This document shows, piece after piece, positions 54,667 through 64,000 of a DNA stretch of 64,000 bases. How positions within the stretch are numbered: position 1 is the stretch's first letter; each line of letters opens with the position of its first letter. The notes below the pieces were generated by a model, which worked only from the letters and a program-made list of their open reading frames with translations, was not told the origin of the DNA and made no database searches. Source of the DNA: Marchantia polymorpha subsp. ruderalis (Eukaryota; Streptophyta; Marchantiopsida; Marchantiales; Marchantiaceae); NCBI GenBank assembly GCA_037833965.1, contig AP031351.1, positions 21,278,501 through 21,342,500 on the forward strand, written 5' to 3'. The translations under genes and the position numbers were made by a program.

Positions 54667-57600
54667 CTACCATTTCCAAGCAGTAGAATGTGACTCCAGG
54701 TCGCAGCGCTTGCGAATTATTTCCAGGCATCTCCTGAACTGCTGCTCCTTTGCAGATTTTGCCTCTCCTCGACTCGGCATTGTGGGATTCCTACCACTGA
54801 ATATAAAATGATCCCGGCGTACAGTTTTCGACTTTATTAAGAGCAGTTATAGGCGCCGGCTGCAGTATGTTCTTAACTGTACACAAGTTGGGATGAGTTG
54901 CGTCGATGCGAGCTCCACCGAAGATTTCGTTGTTGATGGTATATAATGACAGCACTCGGCTGGGCTACAGTTGTTGGCTTAGAATGAAGTCCGGTCGTAC
55001 ACAGTGTTGAAGGAGAGGTGGCTTTCCGTGATCTTGACGATGCGGCTCAGCTTGGTAGGGCCGCATATACAAAGGGAAATGTGACTGGCTGGTGTCACAC
55101 CGATTCATTTCAGTTTGATCCATTCTTTCATTCTATCCAGCTCTAATTAGTTGGAAACATGATCAGCTCCCTTCTTTTAAACCGAGTTTGATGACCGAAT
55201 CAATACTCACATTGGAATGTTGGCATGAGACATAAGGATTTTAGCTGCTAGATATATAGATGTACCAGAATGCCTGGATTTTGCGTTCAAGGAAGTACGG
55301 CGTGAATACAGTGTGAATGTAATTCCCTCGATAAAAATAAGTGCTTTGTGACATCTATGAGAATGTCACCCGAGCTGCTGTTGTACATTTTAATTTGAGG
55401 CATTTATGTCGTCTGTTGTTAACTTTGTTAACACTGTCGCAGGGAGGCCCAGTATCCTTCTCGTTGCCTCCACTCTGCACCCACAGGAAACGTGAGTATC
55501 AACTGGTTATTTTCTTGGACAATCACAGATGACTCCGATATAAGTGTCTCATTTCACTAGGAACTGTGACCAACAACCTCCATATGTCCAATGGAAAGTG
55601 CAAGAGTACTACAAAAGGTAAGGTAAGAGATAGCGTAGAAACTACTTACCTGCAGGCGAGCTTGATGCTTTCTCTGTCAAGTAAGCCAACGACATGATTG
55701 CCCGACTGTTTTCCCTGACTTTTCCAAGTCCGGGCTATAACAGGAAGCTGTCTCAAGCCCCGTCGAGCCATCCTCCGCTGTGCATCAGTCAGACTCATAT
55801 CGGGATAAACTGTCACAACCCGAGTTTTACCACCAGTGACACTCCTACAAAGAGCAGATATGGGTCTTTGATCCAACTGCAGAAACATCGGAAGCTTTGT
55901 CAATAGTGGAGATATATATACACACAATTAGTCAGCTCATGAAGGAAGGCGCATAGCATGACTACAAAAGAACTAAACTTGAACCTTGCGACCACTGACA
56001 AGACAATGTCAGCTATTTTGAAGCATCACAATAGTACCCGTTATAACCACGGAGCCCTTGCAATGCGGGGGCCAGCAACATGACGGTGTGTGATGGTCTA
56101 GGACATCCTCCACAATATGTCAAAAAGATAAGAATGACTTTTGAGAACCTTCAAACAAAACAAACTTCATACCCTGGGACTGAAGAAGGTGTATGCACAA
56201 ACCTCATCCTCGGTTTCCGTACGTCTAAAGTTTTCGGCTTCCTGCTGAATATCCGCCAACGTTAAAATTCCCTCAAGATTATTATCTTCATTTACAACAA
56301 TCACACACCACTCCTTTTCTACAAGCATTGTTCTCATGGCGTCTTGTACAGAGGTGTTTCCAACAAGTGCAGCATATCGTGTCCTCATCGCGACTCCTAC
56401 TGGAATCTCGTCAGTCAACCTCTCTTCATTGACTTCCAGATTTGATAAGCACAGTGAGTCTTCTAGATCGCAAAGCTCCTGAGCTCCGGAAACATATCCA
56501 CGCAAGAGTGGGGTGGTCAGACTTTGTGAAGACTCCGTAGGTTCTAGAGTTAGAACCAGCTCAACAGGTTGAGCATTTGGATCTGCATTCTTTACAATCA
56601 GAGGTACGTTGTTCGAAAACGCCGGTAATGAAACTTCGATGGGATTCCGGGGCCTTTTCCTTTGAAATGTAGATGCCACCCATGATGAAAGTCCGACAGC
56701 CGCCATCAAAGGTAGAATGATACGGTAATCACGTGTCAGCTCGAATAAAAGAAGAACGGCGGTCAGGGGAACTTGACATACGCCGGCCAGCATCGCTGCC
56801 ATACCCACCTGATCAAGGGTTACAAGACCAAGGCCGAGCATGAGATAAGGGGTTTTGCATGCCAACTCTCAAAAACAGCCCATTAACAAGCGTATCTACA
56901 AAGTCTGGCGCACTAAATTTGATTCCAAGGCTGGAAGGATTCTCACCAGAGCATATGCTTGGGGCGCAGCTACGTTCAGAGACTCAAGATGTAGACTGGG
57001 GTCTGCGTGAGCCAACGTGTAAGTTGCTAGCTTACCATAAGCTGATCCAAGAGCAGCACCTATAAACAGAGATGGTGCGTACACTCCTCCAACTAAACCA
57101 GAACCACGGCATATCGAAGTTACTAGCACCTTCACACCTACTAGCTGAATGAGTAACATGGCAGGAGGGCCTCTAACCCAAGGCAATTGTGACTCTAGTA
57201 ATACATCGACATTGGCAAAACCCCAGTACAGGACTTCGGGATATTTAAGAGCAACTAAGCCGACACAAAGTCCTCCTATCGGAGGTAAAAATCCCGATGG
57301 TAGACCCGTGGTCTTTTGAAGCCACTCAAACGAGGCGGTCGCGTACATTGTTCCCTTGGTAAGGGTAACGGAGACCAGCCCACAAAGTATTCCGAGTAAC
57401 AAGTACAGTGGAAGCTCTGCATTAAACAACAAGATTTGATGTGAGTATCAACAAAGTAAATTCTGAAGTTTGAGTTTTAAGAATCATCCAAACACCAAAA
57501 CTATCGTAAACTGCAATATGACCCAAGAAGAGGGATATCATTCTAATTATATTGTCATAGCTCTGGCTTGTCTGAACCAGTTTCAAACTACTTCATCTGA

Positions 57601-60204
57601 GGAGAGCAGATTCAGAGCATGGGCTTATGAGATGTGGGATATGCTCAAAATCTATTTACTTGGAATACTACGGTAGTGTGCTGTAGAAGAGAGCAGGCAG
57701 AGAGAAATTTTCTCTGACCCCAAGCATCTTGAACGGTTCATAATACTCTTAATTTCTGTTGGCAAGTACCAATTCAAGAAAGTTAGTTCAGACTCCGGTA
57801 GCGAGCACGAACCAGTAGGTGAGCGAAAGTCATAGGGTGGAATCCTGAAGGCTGGATCTGAACCTAATCCAGCTTGTGAGACTACAGATGCCAATACAGA
57901 ACTTAGGAGAACCATCGCCGTAGTCAGCGAAGGAGCGGAGTCTACTGAGGCTTGACGTAGTACGGATTCCACTGCAAAGAAACACCCAGCGACTGCTGCA
58001 TTGAAACCTGCAATTTACACACAGCCACAGCAGATAAAATTTCCGTTTCACGATTAATTTGAAAGGTTGCTCTAATCATACTGACCAGAAGCTCATTTCA
58101 TCTGGCTGTTGAGAGCAAGACATATCCGGCAATGGAGGTGAAGCTACAAGGTTCTGCTCTAAGCTTTAGCCCTGAGATTGTTAACTAGATAAACATCATA
58201 CATCACTCTTAGTGCAAAGGAGACTAATAGGAACAGACTCCACAATGTCTGAACTGGAGGAAACTAGCAACGACTTCACATCACAGTACAATACTGTGGA
58301 ATCTGACGAAAAGTCGAAGGAAACGAATTATAGAATTACATCTTACACGACAGTTACAGTCTAGAGGTTTAAAATTATAGACAGAAACATTAGGCGCATC
58401 AATAGGCTCCTTCTCTGATCGTGCATATCCCCACGGAAGTGTAAAGAGAACATTCATTCTAGATGGTTTCCAAGAGTTCAAGACCGCAGCTGAGCAACCA
58501 AGAGGAAGACCTAAAACCTGAAGATATGCCCGCAGCAGAGCCAGAAGCAACGAGAGATAATTTTCTCTCTCTGCTGTTATTCAGTAATGTGCCAACTCCA
58601 TTTGCTATGGACGCTCCTATTTCTACACTAGGTCCTTCAGGACCAAGAGAATTTCCTGTCCCCAGAGTAACGGCAGCCGCTATGGTTTTCAGCAGTTGCC
58701 TTCCAACAGCTTTGACGTTCGTCGAGAATGAGCTTGCATCTCCTGATCCTGATTGCTCCTCCTTGCCTCCTCCCAAAGAAGATCGAACAGTGTTCAGGAG
58801 TCCAACAACCACCCCTCCACCGACAGGCACAATAAGAATCTGTTGCCAGATTTTTTCGAAAGGTTGATCTCGTAACCAGGCTGCGCCACTTCCCGGAATA
58901 CCCTCAAACACAATGTCATGAATCTCATGAACCTGATAGTAGCACATTCAAGCAGATGTCCTTCAGTCCAGGTTCAAGCGTTTGAGGGATTTTCAGGTAG
59001 CGGATCCCCGCATTGTCAACTATTATTGCGAAGATTGTTGTTACCACTTCACTCCATGCATTGCACATAAGGTAAACTCCCGCAAAAGAAATAGAAGAGT
59101 TGCTTTGTTTGACCATTTCAGCAGTGCACAAAAATTTCATAGCCTTGGAAAGTTGTTGATGGTTCATAGCGCTACTTCTTCACGAAATAGAGTTCCAAGC
59201 AGGCTTTAAATTAAAAATGTGACAGAGTTTGATCATCGAATTTTCCTGCAAGAGTGTCCCAAATCAATATGGCAGGGGGACAAGCGGGACTTGAAAATTG
59301 GATAAACCAACACTTCAGGTTTCCAAGGAAGAGTGTTGCAGCACCTTACCGCCAGATTGAAAGCCACGACACCCACACCGGTCAGGAGACCGACAGCGCA
59401 GGACATTAGGACCACAAATCCCTCCGGAGGAAGAGACTCTTGGATAGCTGTCGCTGCAAGAGATCCAAGAGCTTTACGACTAGGTAATGCCTTGTCTCGT
59501 TTCATCTCTTTATTGTCATCTCGGACTGTGCTATTTGCATCGTCTTCTTCTTCACCCTCCTCCTCTTTCAAATCTGCCCTGTCATCTGCCACTGCTTCCA
59601 GCCTAGATCTTGATTTTCCCCCGACTTTATCCGCAGAATCTCTTCTCCTATGCATTTTATGAGATGCAACAGGCATCAGCTTTCTCTCTTTCAAACGATC
59701 TGTCGCCTCGCTCACTTCAAAGCTAGCTCCTCTTGCCGTAACAGAGCACCCCAACTCACCTGCAAAACTATTTCCGGCTTTTGGCCTGCAATCGCTAAAT
59801 CCAGAGACTTCAAATCCTTTTCTAATCCCAGTGCTGCAAAAGATAGCTTCAGTCCAGTGAATCCGCTGGTTTCTGGGACTCGAGCAAGGCAATTGTCCTG
59901 ACTTAGCCTCACCTGGAATTTTTCCAATTATGTACGCAGAAAAAAGTGGTCTCTTCTCGTTGACAATCCTCTTCGCGTGCACCGGATTGGCCCTTTGTCT
60001 CTTAAAGTTCGTCCAATTTCCGAACCTCTGTCTGGCGAATGCACGCTGCCTCCGAGCACCCAGACGCACTTCCATAGCAGAAGACCACAGGCAAAGAGGG
60101 TGCTCCCACGACTCCAAGACTGCGCTTCTTTTCTGTCCATGTCTTTCGGTGGGATGATAGTCAATTCTGGACAGAAAGGGTACTGGGAGCCGCGCAGATT
60201 GCAT
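54667..60204 (-). CDS. CLC chloride channel/transporter with CBS pair, e/f type, 965 aa
   Basis: An anion channel or anion/proton antiporter of a plant endomembrane or plastid, by homology to Arabidopsis CLC-e and CLC-f. Seven exons join in frame: 59350-60204, 58518-58932, 57813-58007, 56947-57416, 56203-56808, 55650-55876 and 54667-54796. An in-frame stop lies upstream of the first ATG. Residues 1 to about 250 are basic, then a Glu/Asp run, with no recognised domain. The transport core begins near 262 (VVLMSCAVGLLTGVGVVAFN). SLGPEGPSVEIGASIA holds the gating glutamate (about Glu384), and SGLVGGVYAPSLFIG lies near 600. The usual GSGIP selectivity motif is absent, as expected of this subgroup. 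Two CBS domains follow (about 775-845 and 850-920). The last exon, rich in Lys/Glu/Arg (GEAKSAKEQQFRRCLEII), is the least certain; without it the frame stops at the exon-6 donor. Confidence 0.94.
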
Positions 60205-61607
60205 TGTGCCGGATCCTTGCAGAGCCGAGCTAGAGCTTACGTGAGCTTCTGAGGGACATCAGTCTCCGTCCTCTTGTCATTTTCGACAATTCCCATCCAC
60301 CCTCGGACTCCCTGCCTCGTTCTCCCGCCGGAGCTTTAAGAATTGAAGACTTGGAGTCCTGGAACAGCATCACCCATCGCAGTGTCCTAGAGTTGCAAAT
60401 GCGAAGCAAAGGTCTCTATGGGACCTTCATGACCCGCCCACGTAGAGAAGCGGACGTGCCACCCGTCTTGAAGTTCGCACTAATAAGCACAACTCAGAAT
60501 CGTAATCCGGTGCATGAATGTCAACTGTCCGGCTCGCTACTTGTCCTGAGAACCTCCTCAACAATTCCGTATGAAGCGAGTGCAATGCGATCCTTCTTAC
60601 ACGACATGGACTCCGCTCAGCTCAGCACATCGAACTCCACTGCCAAAGAGGGAAACCCTGCAGAAGAACGAAGACGATTCAATCAGCCAGCCATCACTGA
60701 ATTGCATTGCGTTGCAAAGCAACATCAGCTCACTGTCAGCCTGGATCCCAGGATAGCCTGAATTGTCACCTGCGCAGCGATTCTGGGCCTGCTTCGTGGG
60801 ATGGACGCTCGATAGCTTATTCCCTCACATCTGAATCTCTGCACTATCGCTAATTGACTGCAAAACAATCAACCACGACGAAATTCCCTCCAGTCTCCCT
60901 CCCTCGCTCGCTCGCAGCTCAATTCTCCAGTTCGGACTCAGACTCCACACTTTCAGGATCCAACGGTCGTGATATGTCCTCGAAATTCGAATGCCAGCAG
61001 CACCTGCCATCGCCAACTCTTTCTCCGAGACGTCGAACTCATAATTAGATAACGCAAGTCATTGTCCACTGGAGACTGGTGGCGCAAAATCAGACAGACG
61101 CACTGTCTCCTCTCCTGCTCCTCTCCTGCTGGGAACAAACAGAATCTCAGCTGGCTCCACGGCAGGAGTATATTATGCAGCAAGTACAGTACAGTACTCG
61201 ATGATTCGGGTCCCACTCCAGGTCTTGGAGAACCATTTTTCCACCATGGGCCTAGTGAATTTTGATGGTATTGGCTTTCATCCCTTCGTAGTCCGATTGC
61301 AATGATGTGTGTGAGGGACATTCTCTTTACTTCTTGTAGAATCACCCTCACCGCCCAGATTGTAATATTACAAATCTGATCGTCCTCATTGAGGTATGCA
61401 AAATTACGCCACGATTTGTATAAAGTTTCCGGGTAGAATTTGAGACGCATTTTAGAATAGAATCCCATGTCCTTATGAGCACATGAAACAAAAGACAAGA
61501 TTAAAGTTGTCTTTGAAACAATGATATATTTTACATGAATTCAGGGAGTCACTTGGGAGATTGGTACAATAAATCAGGTTAGATTACTAAAACAATAACC
61601 CCTATAT
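60205..61607. promoter_or_regulatory. Upstream region of the CLC gene
   Basis: The first roughly 900 bases are fairly GC-rich, contain CCCTCG/CTCGCT repeats near 60895-60920, and precede the CLC start codon in its transcription direction. A minus-strand frame of 181 codons (60953-61498) is open but resembles nothing known. The region turns AT-rich after 61.4 kb. Confidence 0.4.
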
Positions 61608-61807
61608 AAAATGAACTTACGGAGATGGTTTGTGCGCTATGTACACCAATCTGCATGGCAGTGTCATCTATTTGATGTCAAATTACACCATACCCTCGTG
61701 AAGACATGCAAAACATATTTTTTTGACATTATATATTTTGAGCTCCTTGAAAAAGAAGATGATATATGTATACATATGTACCATGATGTATACATCTTGT
61801 ATGACCT

Positions 61808-61843
61808 CCTTATGTATGGTTGCATGATAGACCATACATAAGG
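61808..61843. repeat. Inverted repeat, 13-bp arms
   Basis: CCTTATGTATGGT, a 10-base loop, then ACCATACATAAGG. It sits in AT-rich sequence just before a copia relic, with a (TTAT)5 run at 61967-61986. It could be a small foldback element or chance structure. Confidence 0.8.
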
Positions 61844-62089
61844 TTAGATTACCAACAAATCATGAAATGTGCAATTTTCATTGTAAGTAGGCCAGAAATT
61901 CACACTTTGAATTCATCATATTCAACACTATAATTTTTAGATTGTGAAGATAAATTGTATATTTAGTTATTTATTTATTTATTTATGTTGAACATTGTGA
62001 AATAAATAAAAAATTTATATAGTAGACTTACATGATACAACCTGCTGAGTCAGAACAAGTAAGTTTATCTTACATTTGACTAGTTCAAC

Positions 62090-63300
62090 ATGGTCTATTC
62101 CAAAGTAGTGTGTATTCATTTGAGATCACATTTCAAACTCTTTGTAGCTCAATGTACTTTCGATGTTGTTGAGAAAATAAAAATGTCTTGTGTTTTCTAT
62201 GAACAAACTATCTACAGCATCATGTATTTAATGGTGTGCACTAGATTTCATACTGTTTTTGCGATGGGCAAGTGAGCATATACATTTCAATTCAGGGAAG
62301 ATTCACTTGGAAGCAATGAAATGAATTATGAGATATCTTAAGATTATTGTGGAATATGACTTAATGTTTGATGGTTTATTAGATTATGTCAAATCCTCAT
62401 TGGACTTCGTTAGTGTTGACTACAGACAAGATTTTGACCCCAAAAAAATCTGCAACTAAGTGCGTATTTACACTTGGTAGTGAAAGCATTAGTTGAAGAT
62501 CTATCTTGCAGAATTGCATAGGTTAATCTAGAACAGAAGCTGAATATGTGACAACAACAGAAATGGAAAATGAAGCTTTGTGGTTGGATAGATATATCAT
62601 ATATATGAGATTGACGCAATGCATGATCAATCTTCATTGTGATAGCCTGAGTGCTTTACATTTTATTACGAACTAAATAATCAAAAACAAAATAAAATAC
62701 ATCAACATCATGTATCATTTCATTAGACAAGTAGTGTATGATAAATGATTAAATAAATCAAAATAGACGGTTAAATCAAATTAACTGATGCGTTGACCAA
62801 AGTTATTTCTTTGAAAAATTTCAATTAACATTGTGTTTTTATACAAGTTATGAGTGAGAAACTAGGTAAAATTTATAACATAATATCTTTGGTTACCTTT
62901 TTATATGATTATTCTATACTCTGATGAATACGGCTTAGGTCTAGTTAACTCTCGTGTAAATAGAGTTCTTAAAGATTTAGAATCTTCCGCGGAGTAATTA
63001 TATAGGTTAAGAGGTTTCTCTTCACTATCTGCTAGCAAGTTTTTAGTTACGTCTTTATATTATTACCATATCATGTTAAGTCTACAGTTTAGATCTTGTT
63101 TGAGTGAACGTGTGTTAGTTTTTTGTCTAGAACTTCATGCAGCGTGATAGTAGAGACTATAGAGATTTGTGTTTACTTAACACAAGTTAAGGGATGGATT
63201 AACTTTTAATTTTGTTTAAAGAGTAACATCAAAATCTAGCTATTTATAGTTAAGAATTTGCCCGTTGCTGGGTATATTTACCAAGGATTTTGTATCGTAT
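62090..63300 (+). pseudogene. 3' end of a decayed Ty1/copia element
   Basis: Plus-strand pieces resemble the copia RNase H end. A Gln-Thr-rich block near 62515-62580 has TTTEMENEALWLDRYI, followed by LHCDSLSALHFITN near 62630-62675. A KYINIMYHFIRQVV piece lies near 62697-62740, and a LTKV-like end near 62800. Stops and frame changes break it throughout. Words at 62148-62200 (GTAGCTCAATG followed by TTGAGAAAA) recur at 15494-15530, so the same family is present at 13-16 kb. A likely LTR remnant follows from about 62830 and shares words with 16200-16400. Confidence 0.7.
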
Positions 63301-64000
63301 GAATATTTTTCTCACATGCTGTAATAAATTCACTTGCGTGCGCTTTGTCGTAAACGTAGATCTTTGTGTTTACTCTCATTTGATTTTTGTGTTTTATTGT
63401 TTGTGATCAAGTTTTAACCTTGAAACCAGTTACTTGTGATATTTGTTTGTATAAGTTCTATGTAAAGTACAACTTATACATATGATAAAAGTATAATTTA
63501 AGTTTGATAAAAAAAATAAAAAATATATACTATTCTAATAAAATGTATAGTTTCACATGAAAAGTAAAAAGCTAAATTTTGTTAAGAAAATCACTTGTTA
63601 ATTCATCATAATGAATATTTTTTAACATAAGGTTGTTAATGAAGAGCTTGATTTAATCATGTTGTAGCATATGTGTAATTTATCAAATCAATCTAATTTT
63701 TCAAGTAAAGTTTAAGCTAAATTTATTTCTTTTGCATTTTATTCAATAATTTTATTTCTTTCTAATGCAATCAAATTGTTGATACCGTTTGAATTGATTT
63801 ACAAATCTCTGATTGATTGTAATTATTAAAAATAGTTTTTGTTTTATTAATAAGCTTATAATTCATAATAAAATCATATAGAAAACATTGTTAAACAGAT
63901 TTAATTGTTTGAATTCAAACAGTGTATTCTTGATTATGTTTGTACTATAAAACTTATATTTTTTTAGCTTTTAAGAATTTTGTTAGTTGGATATATATAT
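63300..64000. other. AT-rich end of the window
   Basis: No gene, RNA or named repeat is visible. It may include the end of the eroded copia LTR. Confidence 0.3.

Noticed and set aside
60953..61498. A 181-codon minus-strand frame upstream of CLC
   Set aside because: It has no recognised family and sits in the CLC promoter side; an in-frame stop separates the CLC start from upstream sequence, so it is not its N-terminus.

Overview
This is a window of a land-plant nuclear genome, probably from a seedless lineage such as a moss or another bryophyte. The land-plant call rests on a plastid-type cycloartenol synthase, an organellar DNA gyrase B with a Ser-rich targeting leader, an e/f-type CLC protein with CBS domains, dense introns of about 80-700 bp, and plant-type Ty3/gypsy, Ty1/copia and hAT elements. 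The lineage call is inference only; nothing in the sequence proves it.

Layout. (1) 1-18.3 kb is a nest of transposons. It holds a decayed copia gag (about 2.3-3.2 kb), a decayed hAT transposase (about 3.3-5.0 kb, minus), a complete and apparently young Ty3/gypsy element (5131-12992, minus) with two 858-bp LTRs in which I see no difference, the 3' part of a decayed copia polyprotein (about 13.4-16.2 kb) split by a solo LTR related to the gypsy element (14487-15257), and another copia gag relic (about 17.1-17.6 kb). (2) 18.5-60.2 kb is a gene island of five split genes, all on the minus strand: MIC60/mitofilin, a Hikeshi/OPI10-domain protein with an unexpected N-terminal extension, DNA gyrase subunit B, cycloartenol synthase, and a CLC chloride channel or transporter. 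I rebuilt four of them exon by exon (719, 766, 758 and 965 residues); each joins in frame across GT-AG introns. Each gene has a GC-rich block at its 5' side. (3) 61.6-64 kb is AT-rich and holds the 3' end of another copia relic, in the same orientation as the relic at 13-16 kb.

The five genes do not form a pathway. They are housekeeping genes: mitochondrial cristae architecture, nuclear import of Hsp70 (by homology), organellar DNA supercoiling, the first cyclic step of plant sterol synthesis, and anion transport. The most unusual items are the Hikeshi gene with in-frame upstream exons I could not identify; the gypsy element's extra zinc-knuckle ORF and 33-nt A tract just before gag-pol; the 4-bp target duplications shared by two insertions of one family; a solo LTR sitting exactly at the copia reverse-transcriptase active-site codons; a perfect 53-bp palindrome; and the use of phase-0 introns only in MIC60. 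I saw no convincing wholly new system.
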